Positions 54,081-62,186 of a DNA stretch of 64,000 nucleotides are shown in pieces. Position numbers and translations under genes: made by a program. The notes under the pieces were generated by a model. It saw only the letters and a list, made by a program, of their open reading frames with translations. It did no database searches and had not been told where the DNA came from. How positions within the stretch are numbered: position 1 is the first letter of the stretch; every line of letters begins with the position of its first letter. The DNA is taken from assembly GCF_002218085.1 (NCBI RefSeq), contig NZ_BDUC01000009.1, forward strand, positions 186,001-250,000. The letters are read 5' to 3'. This DNA is from Tolypothrix sp. NIES-4075 (GTDB lineage: Bacteria; Cyanobacteriota; Cyanobacteriia; Cyanobacteriales; Nostocaceae).

Positions 54081-54773
54081 GTGGGTTTAAAACTTGAAAA
54101 AGTCGTCCCTTGGGGACGTTCGATGACGGAATATGTCAGAATGTTTCACCTGAAAGGTTCTGACCTCAACTTAAAAATTATTGATTGTGCTGGAGGTCCT
54201 GCCAGCTTCAACGCCGAAATGAATAGTCAAGGATATCAAGTAGTTTCTTGCGATCCAATTTATCAGTTCTCCGTCAGCGAGATTGCCAAACGCATTCAAC
54301 AGACCTATTCGTTGATTATGAATGGAATTGAGAACAATCAACACAACTACCTTTGGATAGAAATTGAATCTCCGGCAAAGTTAGGCGAGATTCGCATGGC
54401 AGCAATGCATCAGTTTTTAGAAGATTTTCCCACAGGATTAGAGGAGAAACGCTATTTAACCGATGGTTTGCCTGTGCTACCATTTCAGGCAAATCAGTTT
54501 GAATTGGCGTTGTGTTCTCATTTTTTGTTTACCTATTCTGACCAATTTTCCGCAGAATTTCATATAGAGGCGATCGCCGAAATGTGTCGAGTCGCCAAAG
54601 AAGCCAGAATTTTTCCTCTATTAAACATCTCCGGAGAACCCTCCCCCCTACTACATCCAGTACTGAGCGGATTACAACAGCAGGGATATGTAGTTGAAAT
54701 CAAGCAAGTACCTTATGAATTTCAACGTGGTGGAAATCTACTTTTGCGCGTTTGTCAAGCAAAACGCGATTAA
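54081..54773 (+). CDS. Class I SAM-dependent methyltransferase-like protein
   Basis: The 230-residue product starts at GTG (54081), supported by AAGAGGTAG about 10 bases upstream. It has a nucleotide-binding-like strand IIDCAGGPASFNAEM (~38-52; the GxGxxG motif is reduced to AGGPAS), VVSCDPIYQF (~64) and ALCSHFLFTYS (~155), in the order of class I methyltransferases. The C-terminus GLQQQGYVVEIKQVPYEFQRGGNLLLRV fits a substrate-binding end. The substrate is unknown. It is followed after 86 bases by glutaredoxin 3. Confidence 0.75.
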   Translation: MGLKLEKVVPWGRSMTEYVRMFHLKGSDLNLKIIDCAGGPASFNAEMNSQGYQVVSCDPIYQFSVSEIAKRIQQTYSLIMNGIENNQHNYLWIEIESPAKLGEIRMAAMHQFLEDFPTGLEEKRYLTDGLPVLPFQANQFELALCSHFLFTYSDQFSAEFHIEAIAEMCRVAKEARIFPLLNISGEPSPLLHPVLSGLQQQGYVVEIKQVPYEFQRGGNLLLRVCQAKRD

Positions 54774-54859
54774 TAATTAGCGGCTTTTTCTGCAAATATT
54801 TTTTCACTCTTCTAATAGTTAAGCTAGAAAAAAATTACCACAATCTATAACACCAAAAT

Positions 54860-55174
54860 ATGCTCAACTTTCTCAACCCTCTTTTAGGTCGCCACCCAGA
54901 ACGAATTAAGGCAAACGTGGAAATTTACACTTGGCAAACTTGCCCTTATTGCATCCGTGCCAAGATGCTGCTGTGGTGGAAAGGTGTCAACTTCACCGAA
55001 TACAAAATCGACGGTGACGAAGCAGCCAGAGCGAAAATGGCTGACCGTGCCAACGGACGCCGTAGCGTACCGCAGATTTTTATCAATAATCAGCACATTG
55101 GCGGCTGTGATGACATATATCAGCTAGATACCCAAGGTCAACTTGACACTCTTCTCACCCAAGTAACTGTCTAG
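54860..55174 (+). CDS. grxC: Glutaredoxin 3 (dithiol)
   Basis: The 104-residue glutaredoxin has the active site TCPYC (residues ~29-33) and the glutathione-site sequence SVPQIFINNQHIGGCDDIYQL. It reduces disulphides with glutathione in the cytoplasm. The N-terminal ~20 residues (MLNFLNPLLGRHPERIKANV) are an extra segment compared with the minimal enzyme. A repeat region with a palindrome follows. A monothiol glutaredoxin is encoded at 60.5 kb. Confidence 0.92.
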   Translation: MLNFLNPLLGRHPERIKANVEIYTWQTCPYCIRAKMLLWWKGVNFTEYKIDGDEAARAKMADRANGRRSVPQIFINNQHIGGCDDIYQLDTQGQLDTLLTQVTV

Positions 55175-55305
55175 GGCATGGGGCATTGGGCAATGGGCAA
55201 TGGGAATAAAACCAAATCTCTTTCTATGCCCCATACCCCATGATGCCAGTTGCCTCAACGGAGGGCGCCTTTGCACGGCACTGGCTCCCCTATGCCCATT
55301 GCCCT
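55175..55305. repeat. Repeat scrap and GC-rich element before tadA
   Basis: GGCATTGGGCAATGGGCAATGGG units are followed by a partial GC-rich element (55243-55292: GCCAGTTGCC ... GCACTGGCTCCCC). An ATG at 55240 would make a 26-residue extension of TadA from this repeat, which is unlikely to be real. Confidence 0.65.
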
Positions 55306-55317
55306 TTAAATAAGAAT

Positions 55318-55803
55318 ATGTTAACTGAATACTCAGAATATCTTATACATAGACAATGGATGACTCATGCCCTAGAATTTGCTCAAGCAGCAGGTAATGC
55401 GGGAGAAGTTCCCGTAGGCGCTGTTATAATTGATTCATTTGGAAACTTGATTGCAGGGGGTGAAAATCGAAAAGAACGCGACAAAGACCCCACAGCTCAT
55501 GCAGAAATTATCGCCATTAGGTCAGCTGCAAAAATCTTGCAAAGCTGGCGTCTCAATCAATGCACTCTCTACGTAACTTTAGAACCTTGCCCGATGTGTG
55601 CCGGTGCTATTGTGCAAGCACGTTTAGGACTTCTTGTCTATAGCGTGGACGATCCAAAAACTGGCTCAATCCGTACCGTCGCCAACATACCTGATAGCGC
55701 CGCTTCTAATCACCGCTTGCGTGTAATCGCAGGCATTGAAGAGTCTAAGAGTCGTCAACAGTTGCAAGCCTGGTTTGAAGTACGCCGAAGTAGCAAAATC
55801 TAA
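55318..55803 (+). CDS. tadA: tRNA-specific adenosine deaminase
   Basis: TadA deaminates A34 to inosine in the anticodon of tRNA-Arg(ACG). The 161-residue protein from the ATG at 55318 has the zinc site HAEI (His and the catalytic Glu, ~60-63) and PCPMCAGA (~90) typical of cytidine/deoxycytidylate deaminase folds, with VPVGAVIID near the front. ARLGLLVYSVDDPKTGS matches the TadA loop. The length equals the usual 160-170 residues only with this start. No tRNA is encoded nearby. Confidence 0.95.
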   Translation: MLTEYSEYLIHRQWMTHALEFAQAAGNAGEVPVGAVIIDSFGNLIAGGENRKERDKDPTAHAEIIAIRSAAKILQSWRLNQCTLYVTLEPCPMCAGAIVQARLGLLVYSVDDPKTGSIRTVANIPDSAASNHRLRVIAGIEESKSRQQLQAWFEVRRSSKI

Positions 55804-55914
55804 CGGACAGAGGTAAAACTGTCCGGTAGGTGTGACACAAATCAAAAAAGAGAATCTACGGTGTATCTAACATAGCTTTGATCGCAATTGACCCGACAAT
55901 CAGCAGCCACCGTG

Positions 55915-56697
55915 ATGATGGAACTTCACACTTTTGCTAATATTTCCCAGAAAACATCTGCCAATTCACAAACAATTGCTAAATTGGCTCCTACGACCTC
56001 TCAAGTTTCTCCTTGGTTAACTCCCTTGGCGTATGTGTTAGGGCGTCATTTCCTTTTACCGTTCTTCTTTCGCCAAATCAGGATCGTCGGCGAAGAACAT
56101 ATGCCTACGACGGGTCCAATAATCCTCGCTCCCACCCATCGGGCACGTTGGGATGCATTGCTAGTACCCTACGCTGCTAGTTGCTGTGTGGCAAGTCGAG
56201 ATTTGCGTTTCATGGTAACAATCAGTGAATGTCAAGGAGTTCAGGGGTGGTTCGTTCGACGCTTAGGAGGGTTTCCTGTAGATCCTAAACGCCCGTCAAT
56301 TAGCACTTTGCGACACGGTGTTGAATTACTCCAGCAAGGAAAAACCTTGGTTATTTTTCCCGAAGGTGGGATTTATCGTGATGGTGAAGTTCACCCATTA
56401 AAGCCGGGAATTGCACGTTTGGCTTTGAGTGCTGAATCTAGTCACCCAGGACTGGGGGTGAAAATTGTGCCGATCAATATTAATTACAGCCAACCTTATC
56501 CGAACTGGGGTACGGATGTTAGCATCCATATTGGTTCCCCCCTATCAGTAGCAGATTACACTCATGGTTGCGTGAAACAAGATGCTAAACGCCTGACAGG
56601 TGATTTAGCAAAAATGCTGCAACAATTAAGCCATCACTCTTCAGAGATGATTAATCACAGATTTGCGTGCGATTCGTTGGTTGGGGAATCTCGGTAA
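55915..56697 (+). CDS. 1-acyl-sn-glycerol-3-phosphate acyltransferase (PlsC type)
   Basis: The 260-residue protein has HRARWDA (HX4D: the catalytic His and Asp, ~75) and FPEGGIYRDGEVHPLKPG (~150), the two PlsC motifs, with a hydrophobic stretch LTPLAYVLGRHFLLPFFFR before. It should acylate lysophosphatidate. The start is uncertain: an open frame begins at TTG 55888, and ATG codons lie at 55915 and 55918; no clear ribosome site decides. It is the second PlsC-like gene of the window (the other is at 18720). It stands alone before the transposon graveyard. Confidence 0.85.
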   Translation: MMELHTFANISQKTSANSQTIAKLAPTTSQVSPWLTPLAYVLGRHFLLPFFFRQIRIVGEEHMPTTGPIILAPTHRARWDALLVPYAASCCVASRDLRFMVTISECQGVQGWFVRRLGGFPVDPKRPSISTLRHGVELLQQGKTLVIFPEGGIYRDGEVHPLKPGIARLALSAESSHPGLGVKIVPININYSQPYPNWGTDVSIHIGSPLSVADYTHGCVKQDAKRLTGDLAKMLQQLSHHSSEMINHRFACDSLVGESR

Positions 56698-57116
56698 TCA
56701 GCCCGTAAATAGCCAACCCAGCTTGTAATATAGCTGAACTCTCAAAAAGATGTAGGTGTAAGCCCTACCCGCTAGATTCAAGCGTGACTCCTTATCTGCC
56801 CACACCGAACAAGCTCGATTCTTGTAGAGTTACCTGAAAGCAGGGCATAACTTAAAAACCCCTGACTTCATCAGAGCCAAAACCCGCCGCACAATGCTAA
56901 TAGTAGCGTTATGAATCCAGGGTTTCTGATGGTTGAAATGGCTACACCTAACGGAACAATCAATCTTTTGAGGGAACGAATAAAAACGAATCAAAGGTCT
57001 TAGGGCATTTTCGTACCCCAAAGTAGGTAAGACGAGATACGGAATCCCTTTGATTCGGGTAGGATGCGGCGTAATTGCCGCAAGGTATTCAGAAAACACA
57101 ACAGCGGAGTTAGAGC
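56698..57116. other. Unassigned stretch at the edge of the transposon graveyard
   Basis: A minus-strand ORF (56830-57099) has no promoter or family; it is noted but not called. GCGGCGTAATTGCCGC is a small inverted repeat at ~57066. Given the reverse-transcriptase start at 57117, part of this stretch may be the 5' RNA domain of the decayed group II intron, but I cannot identify conserved intron structure. Confidence 0.4.
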
Positions 57117-57246
57117 ATGATTGGGCACAGCCATGAGGTTAGTGAATCTTGGAAGACATTACCTTGGAAGAAATTCCGATGTGATTTATTTTGCCTACAA
57201 TGTCGAGTGTTTAAAGCTATTCGAGAATGAAACAAACAACGAGCAG
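57117..57246 (+). pseudogene. Group II intron reverse transcriptase, N-terminal fragment
   Basis: From ATG 57117 the frame reads SWKTLPWKKFRCDLFCLQCR, VFKAIRE, a stop, then NKQRA. This matches the RVT_N start of group II intron ORFs (WKxxxWxKxxRxLFKLQxRVFKAxRxGNKQRA). It breaks off at about 57246, where IS630 sequence begins. The matching C-terminal part lies at 58742-59010. Confidence 0.7.
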
Positions 57247-58737
57247 AAGTCTTAAGTTGGTTGCTTTCCAAAGAATGTTGGGAACTTGGCGAACTCGAAT
57301 ATAAATTAGCTTTTGAATATGATGTAACTTATGAGTCAAAACGCAGCTATTACGACTTATTTGATGCGGCAGGAATTAGTTGGAAGAAAACTACTTCTTT
57401 AAATCCAAAAGCTGACGAGGAAGTTGTGGCTGCAAAAAAAAAGAGATTGAAACACTGTTGGCAAAACACCGGGAGGAAATCGAAGCAGGAAAGTTGAAAG
57501 TATTACTGTTAGATGAGTGCCATTTAATGTAGGGAGATTTAAGCGGATATGTTTGGGGAAAAACTGATCAAGAAATAGTAGTAAAAGTTGTTGATGTCCG
57601 CGATAAACAGACATACTAACCCAAGTTGCTAGTTATAAATTCAGGCGATCGCACTTGTATCACAAAGGTAATAAAATCCCCTCCAGTAATAAAAACGGAG
57701 GGGAAGATGCGTTCACGAAATAATTACTGTCTATGCGCTTCCCCGACGACTTGTTGAAGGCGATTGGGCATAGCGAGGATTGCCGCCCTTGAAATGAGCG
57801 ATGCAGAAATTATAACAACGGCAGTCTGCGCGGCAATGTTCTTTGATGGTAATCATAGCAAGGCTTGCATTTACATGAAAGACCATAATTTGATACCGCA
57901 TATGTTAGAAAAATCGCGATTTAATCGGCGATTACACGGTATCTCGATGTTGATAAACGATTTATTTCACCAAATAGGAATAATATTAAAAGAAGCTAGT
58001 GATTGTACTGAATATCTTTTAGATTCGTTTCCAGTAGCAATGTGTGATAACATTCGCATCTTCAACGTGAAGTTAATCAAATCAGAGGAGTACAGGGGTT
58101 ACATTGCATCCAAAAAACGGTATTTCTATGGGGTGAGAGTTCAGTTATTAACGACCACTCATTGGTGTTCCTGTTGAGTTTGTGTTGATTTTTGATTAAG
58201 TTCAAGTTGCGGTGGCGTTAGGAGCCACCGCAAACCTCATCGTGGGCGATCGCGTAAATCTCCGGGTGATTCACACCCGGAGTCACATAACCCGCAACTT
58301 GGGTTACTACGGAGCAGTTGATTATTTGGAGGGAGGCTTACACGCTCATTGCATATAATGCAGGTAACTCAGAAAATACGATTGATTATCTACGTTATTT
58401 ATTAGATCAGTCCCCCAATCAAAGATTACTTCTTTTTTGGGATGGTGCTTCTTACCATCGTTCACATCTGGTTCAAAACTTTTTAGGCGAGATAAACCAA
58501 GGTTTGTCTCAAGAGCAGTGGATAAGGTACATGCGTCCGCTTTGCTCCTAATTGCCCATCACAAAATCCGCGTTTAGGATATTTGGTTACAAGCTAAAAC
58601 ATGGGTGCGGCGTTTCTGTGCTTTAATTGCTTCGTTCTCTCATCTGAAGTGGATGTTTGAGTGGTTTATCCGACACACAAACGAGTGATTTTGCCACTCT
58701 CCAAATGTACGGAGCTTTTTCACAAATCAAATATTAG
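57247..58737 (+). pseudogene. IS630-family transposase relic, split by another element
   Basis: The frame at 57247 reads VLSWLLSKECWELGELEYKL, then YDVTYESKRSYYDLFDAAGISWKKT. After a frameshift in a run of A near 57435 it continues LLLDECHLM-stop-GDLSGYVWGKTD and VVDVRDKQTY, which contains the first catalytic Asp region. After the IS982 insertion it resumes at 58310 with YGAVDYLEGG and RLLLFWDGASYHRSHLVQNFL, then in other frames FAPNCPSQNP, DIWLQAKTWVRRFCALIASF, KWMFEWFIRH, and ends with LQMYGAFSQIKY at 58737. Several frameshifts and stops show it is dead; its start and ends are missing. Confidence 0.85.
57619..58304 (+). mobile_element. IS982-like insertion sequence, internally decayed
   Basis: The element has 11-bp perfect inverted ends, ACCCAAGTTGC (57619-57629) and GCAACTTGGGT (58294-58304), flanked by a 5-bp direct repeat TACTA (57614-57618 and 58305-58309). 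Removing one TACTA and the element restores the IS630 frame DKQTYYGAVD exactly. Inside, a transposase frame reads IARIAALEMSDAEIITTAVC, SRFNRRLHGISMLINDLFHQ, TEYLLDSFPVAMCDNIRIFN, KSEEYRGYIASKKRYFYGVR and, after a frameshift near 58150, VPVEFVL then stop. The 686-bp length, early frameshifts and the missing C-terminal catalytic part show it is inactive. A hairpin GCGGTGGC/GCCACCGC lies at ~58210-58232. Confidence 0.85.
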
Positions 58738-58741
58738 TCCT

Positions 58742-59010
58742 ATATGACAGTGAAACCTCTAAAGCATTAAAACGCCAAAACCATACATGTGGTCACTGTG
58801 GCTTAAAGTGTACAAGATGGACGCTACGATGGTGAAACTCTCAAACGTAAAAATTACTGGAAAACTACGTGATACGGAAACGGTCATGCGTAGTTTGGAG
58901 TTCTGGTGTTGGAAAAGTGCCAATACTGGTAACTCGCTGGCTACCTACCCTACCGCACGCACGGTTCTAACAGAGAGGGGTGGGGAATAATATCCCTCCT
59001 CGACTCTACC
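58742..59010 (+). pseudogene. Group II intron 3' fragment (HNH part and RNA end)
   Basis: SKALKRQNHTCGHCGLK is the HNH-type C-terminal start found in cyanobacterial group II intron ORFs; the rest of the endonuclease is frameshifted or lost. The RNA end is suggested by CACGCACGGTTCTAACAGAG (from ~58955) and CTCCTCGACTCTACC (to 59010), similar to domain IV-V junctions of group II introns (for example CACGTACGGTTCTGAG). It is separated from the 5' fragment (57117-57246) by the IS630/IS982 nest. Confidence 0.65.
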
Positions 59011-59034
59011 TGAAGTTCCTAATTCTTAGTCATG

Positions 59035-59285
59035 TGTTATGAATTTGGGCATTGAAAATTGGGTAATGTGTAATGGGTAATGGGTAATTGGAGGAGCAAA
59101 TTCCCCCTTGTCCCCTTGTCCCCAGTCCCCTGTACGGTGGCGTGCGGGAACTCGATTACACCAATGTTTAGTCTAAAACAAAGAAACTTAGTATGTAGCT
59201 TTGCTTTTATCAGAGACCAAAACAGAGTTAAGATACCCGAAGTTTCCATACTTATTGTGTGTAATTGTCGCGCCAATTTATAAGA
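59035..59285. repeat. Repeat scrap and promoter region
   Basis: GGGTAATGTGTAATGGGTAATGG is followed by GGAGGAGCAAATTCCCCC and CCTTGTCCCC units (59062-59130). The segment 59150-59285 is AT-rich and should hold the promoter of the next gene. Confidence 0.6.
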
Positions 59286-59921
59286 ATGAACTTTGCTGCA
59301 ATTCCCTTAATTCGCTTCACTTGTTTATCATTGCTAGCAGCCCTCAGCTTGCTATCACCTGTGAATGCCCAGGTAATCAAGTTACCAAGCAATCCTAACC
59401 AAGCACAACCGATCAACCCCGACGACCCGAACAATCTCCGTCCCACTGCACCAAATGGTACCCTTTTAAGTATTGAGGGGGGCAAGCGTCTGATGAGTGA
59501 GGCAAGTAGTGCAGTTGGTTCTCAAAACTATGCTACTGCTGCGAAGAAACTTCAGGAAGCACGTCAGGTTTTTAACCAGCTATCTAATTTTTATCAAGAC
59601 TTGAATTCTAGCTTTTCGGGAATTGATAACAGAATTTCAGATTCCCTGCGAAAAAAGGCGCTAGAAACTGCTCAAATGCGAGATGAATCTACCTATCAGC
59701 TAGCGCTGGTACATCGGGCGCAAAATCAACCAGAATTAGCTGTGCCTTTGCTGGTTCAGATTATTCGCTCTCAAAACCCAACGCGAGAATTAGGTAAGAA
59801 GGCTTACCAGCAGTTATTAGAGTTAGGTTTTGTGGATTCTCCTTATCCTCGCACTGGTAGTAGTTCACCCTCCTCGCCCTCTTCCCGCACTGGTAATAGT
59901 TCCTCTTCTCCCAAAAAATAA
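59286..59921 (+). CDS. Exported helical protein of unknown function
   Basis: The 211-residue product begins MNFAAIPLIRFTCLSLLAAL, a signal peptide likely cut after VNAQ (~29). The mature part has a Pro/Asn-rich start (PSNPNQAQPINPDDPNNLRP), then helices that look like TPR-type repeats (SAVGSQNYATAAKKLQEARQ and the region LALVHRAQNQPELAVPLLVQ), and a Ser/Gly-rich tail (GSSSPSSPSSRTGNSSSS). It is probably periplasmic or on the cell surface. I know no function. The ATG at 59286 is preferred over a TTG at 59265. Confidence 0.7.
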   Translation: MNFAAIPLIRFTCLSLLAALSLLSPVNAQVIKLPSNPNQAQPINPDDPNNLRPTAPNGTLLSIEGGKRLMSEASSAVGSQNYATAAKKLQEARQVFNQLSNFYQDLNSSFSGIDNRISDSLRKKALETAQMRDESTYQLALVHRAQNQPELAVPLLVQIIRSQNPTRELGKKAYQQLLELGFVDSPYPRTGSSSPSSPSSRTGNSSSSPKK

Positions 59922-60133
59922 AAACTCTTTTTTCGTTGATTATTCTTTTCTCCTCCTCGCACTCTCCTGAACCGCCAATGCTAGGATGGGGTTATGTGCC
60001 ATGACATGGCGTTCTTAAAAAGTGGGCGATCGCTTTGGGCGTGTGCTAACCATTGCTAAAATCTTATATTGGCAAAGGTAAGCGACAGGTATTTGTTGTT
60101 AATAATAGAAACAGAAGTTTTTCAGGAATGGCG

Positions 60134-60391
60134 ATGATTAGTCCGCAGCAAGTTGAAGCAATGATCAAGGCGGAACTGCCAGATGCCCAAGTTCAGGTGC
60201 AAGACTTGACTGGTGGTGGAGACCACTATCAAGTCACTGTAGTTTCATCGCAGTTTGCAGGCAAGGGGCTGGTGCAACAACATCAGTTAATTTATGCTGC
60301 TTTGCGCCAAGCCATGTCAAATGATTCAATTCATGCCTTAGCACTCAAAACCTATACTCCTGAGTCTTGGCAGACAACAGCCGCTTCGTAA
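60134..60391 (+). CDS. BolA-family protein
   Basis: The 85-residue BolA domain reads MISPQQVEAMIKAELPDAQV, then GGGDHYQVTVVSSQF, with the conserved histidine in GGDHY and a later His in VQQHQLIYAAL. It is the class whose members bind [2Fe-2S] clusters with monothiol glutaredoxins. The start at 60134 has an AGGA site 6 bases upstream; ATG 60128 is possible and a longer frame starts at 60053. The monothiol glutaredoxin gene follows 129 bases later on the same strand, separated by repeats. Confidence 0.9.
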   Translation: MISPQQVEAMIKAELPDAQVQVQDLTGGGDHYQVTVVSSQFAGKGLVQQHQLIYAALRQAMSNDSIHALALKTYTPESWQTTAAS

Positions 60392-60520
60392 AGTTAGGAG
60401 TTATCAGTTATCAGTTAGGAGTTATGAGTTGAAAAAAGATTTTTACTTCCTCACTCCTTATTTCTCACTCCTAAGTTTTTATTCCTCACTCTTGAAACCA
60501 TAATAGGAAACCGAAAGAAC

Positions 60521-60844
60521 ATGACACCAGAAGTTAAAGATAAAATTGACAACTTGGTAACACAAAACAAGATTATGGTTTTCATGAAGGGAACCAAGTT
60601 GATGCCTCAGTGCGGTTTCTCCAACAATGTTGTGCAGATTCTCAATACTTTGGGAGTACCCTTTGAGACGCTTGACATTCTCGCTGATCAAGAAATCCGT
60701 CAAGGAATTAAAGAATATTCCAATTGGCCCACAATTCCCCAAGTCTATATTGATGGTAAATTCGTCGGCGGTTCCGATATTTTGATTGAACTGTACCAAA
60801 AAGGCGAATTGCAGCAAATGGTGGAAGTTGCTTTAGCTTCGTAA
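60521..60844 (+). CDS. grxD: Monothiol glutaredoxin (Grx4 type, CGFS)
   Basis: The 107-residue protein has the CGFS active site in FMKGTKLMPQCGFSNNVVQI (~30), the TIPQVYIDGKFVGGSDI glutathione-binding loop and the family length. CGFS glutaredoxins hold a [2Fe-2S] cluster with glutathione and pass it to target proteins, and form mixed complexes with BolA. The BolA gene just upstream supports this. A hairpin with T run at 61080-61106 may end the transcript. Confidence 0.95.
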   Translation: MTPEVKDKIDNLVTQNKIMVFMKGTKLMPQCGFSNNVVQILNTLGVPFETLDILADQEIRQGIKEYSNWPTIPQVYIDGKFVGGSDILIELYQKGELQQMVEVALAS

Positions 60845-61138
60845 AGCTAAACGTCTTTGGTATGTGTGATGCGTATGAGGCGATCGCTCTCCTCTATTGG
60901 TGAGAGTATTATAGCGGTCAAGAGTTGAGTGAAGTACAGATTAAATTGGTACTTTTCTTGTGGGGTGGGCACTCTCTGCCCACCCTTATGTACTTCACCA
61001 GACAATAAACCGCTATATTTGTAGCGTTCGCGTAGCCGCGTGCCTCTCGTCCCTTGCGCGTCTATTAAGGAGAGGAGAAGCATTGCCGAGTACGGCAACG
61101 CTTTTTATTTCGCAGCAGTCTCATACCCCTGGATTTAA

Positions 61139-61257
61139 ACCGAATTAGTAAAAAAGCGCTATGCCTCCTTAGGGCAGCAAACCCGTTTTGGGCTTGTTCT
61201 AAAATTCCTTCAGCTTTGTTTGGGCTAACCACACAAAACTGAAGGAATATTTTTTAT
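61139..61257 (+). ncRNA. Candidate small RNA ending in a strong terminator
   Basis: Three hairpins follow each other: TGCC-tccttag-GGCA (its loop carries CUCCUU), CCC-gttt-TGGG, and the terminator stem ATTCCTTCAG/CTGAAGGAAT extended by TTTGT/ACAAA (61204-61248) with TTTTTTAT behind it. A short A/T-rich sequence upstream could be a promoter. No known RNA family is recognised, so this is a proposal. Confidence 0.35.
61204..61257 (+). terminator. Strong Rho-independent terminator
   Basis: A 16-bp stem with one mismatch (ATTCCTTCAG-TTTGT with ACAAA-CTGAAGGAAT), loop TTGGGCTAACCAC, then ATTTTTTAT. It points away from grxD. Confidence 0.75.
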
Positions 61258-61367
61258 AAATACAATTTGTGCCATGCAGACCAATATTCCCCATTGACCA
61301 ATGCCGATAATATGTTATAATTATCAGCGTTGATTAACGGTTACTAACGATTAACTCTAAAAGGGCA

Positions 61368-61622
61368 TTAGTAGTAATCGTGTTGTCGTTCTGGCTCGGG
61401 TTGGGTCATGACAAAGTTAGATCCATCGTACAAGTAGCGGCTGGCTTCCTCCTCTAAACGATGAATCAAATAAGGTTCAATAGTGTTACTATGTCGCAGG
61501 GCGGCTAGATATCCATCCAAATACATCCGCATATCATCCGTCCGATAACCGCGATTCCATAGCTCGACGAAGGCGTCGGTAAGTCTTTGGTAGTAGCGAA
61601 TGGTTTGTGTGTCTTGGAGCAT
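61368..61622 (-). CDS. DUF6761-family protein
   Basis: The 84-residue soluble protein MLQDTQTIRYYQRLTDAFVE, then LWNRGYRTDDMRMYLDGYLA, IEPYLIHRLEEEASRYLYDG, is a conserved cyanobacterial protein known to me as DUF6761. It is mostly helical and rich in tyrosine. Its role is not known. It faces the candidate small RNA and is divergent from the 62 kb region. The ribosome site (AGAGGATAGAAA region) is modest. Confidence 0.85.
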   Translation of the reverse strand: MLQDTQTIRYYQRLTDAFVELWNRGYRTDDMRMYLDGYLAALRHSNTIEPYLIHRLEEEASRYLYDGSNFVMTQPEPERQHDYY

Positions 61623-62186
61623 AACAGAGGATAGAAATCTCTTTGGAATGAAAATTGTAAATGATTCACGTGAAAATGTGAAGTCATACTTTCAGGTTGC
61701 CATCAAATTAGAGATGATAACTCTACTTTGGGGATCACTACCTATTGGCTACAGTCTAACTAGATCCTATTCCAGAAGAAGGGGAAAAGGAATTGCTAGT
61801 AAGATATTCTTATGATTTTCTCTCAAAGTAGCTCGACTGGGCTGAGGGGTGTAAGCATTTGTTTCATCTACCCTATGGAATAGTTTTTGATATTTATCCT
61901 CAAAGATAGCTTTGGTAAAGATTAGCTTATTTGGTCAGATTTTGTTTGTCAATAGCAACTACCGTGAAAGCAAGATGTTTAACTTAAGAGATTTTACTTT
62001 CCCGGAATTCTAACAAAAATTTAAGAAGATTACCAATTCACCTTTGCCAAGGCATAAATTACCTACTTATTAGCTTTTTTATTAGAAAAAGTTATGCTAA
62101 TCGCAATGGAGGTAACAAGGGCTACAAAACCTTAGACATTGGCTTTGTTACTTTGAAAGTCATCGACGCTAAGGGGTATTGCCACC
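61623..62186. other. Long leader/intergenic region before the response regulator
   Basis: No protein gene is supported. The region is AT-rich, includes the divergent promoter of the DUF6761 gene, and a CAATGGAGGTAACAAGG sequence at ~62104. About 560 bases precede the regulator, which may indicate a long leader or an unannotated RNA, but I see no defined structure. Confidence 0.4.

Larger units (their letters stand above)
60845..61367. other. Interval with hairpins and two terminators
   Basis: The stem GGGTGGGCA/TGCCCACCC (60963-60985) is a perfect 9-bp hairpin. A terminator with stem GCATTGCCG/CGGCAACGC (61080-61101, one mismatch) and TTTTT follows. After a possible small RNA region, a long stem ATTCCTTCAG...CTGAAGGAAT (61204-61248) with a T-rich end follows. 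No protein gene is seen. Confidence 0.6.

Noticed and set aside
55240..55317. N-terminal extension of TadA
   Set aside because: The 26 residues are coded by a GC-rich repeat, and the family starts at the later ATG.
56830..57099. Minus-strand 89-residue frame
   Set aside because: No recognised family or ribosome site is seen, and it lies in the transposon graveyard. It may be leftover intron or IS sequence.
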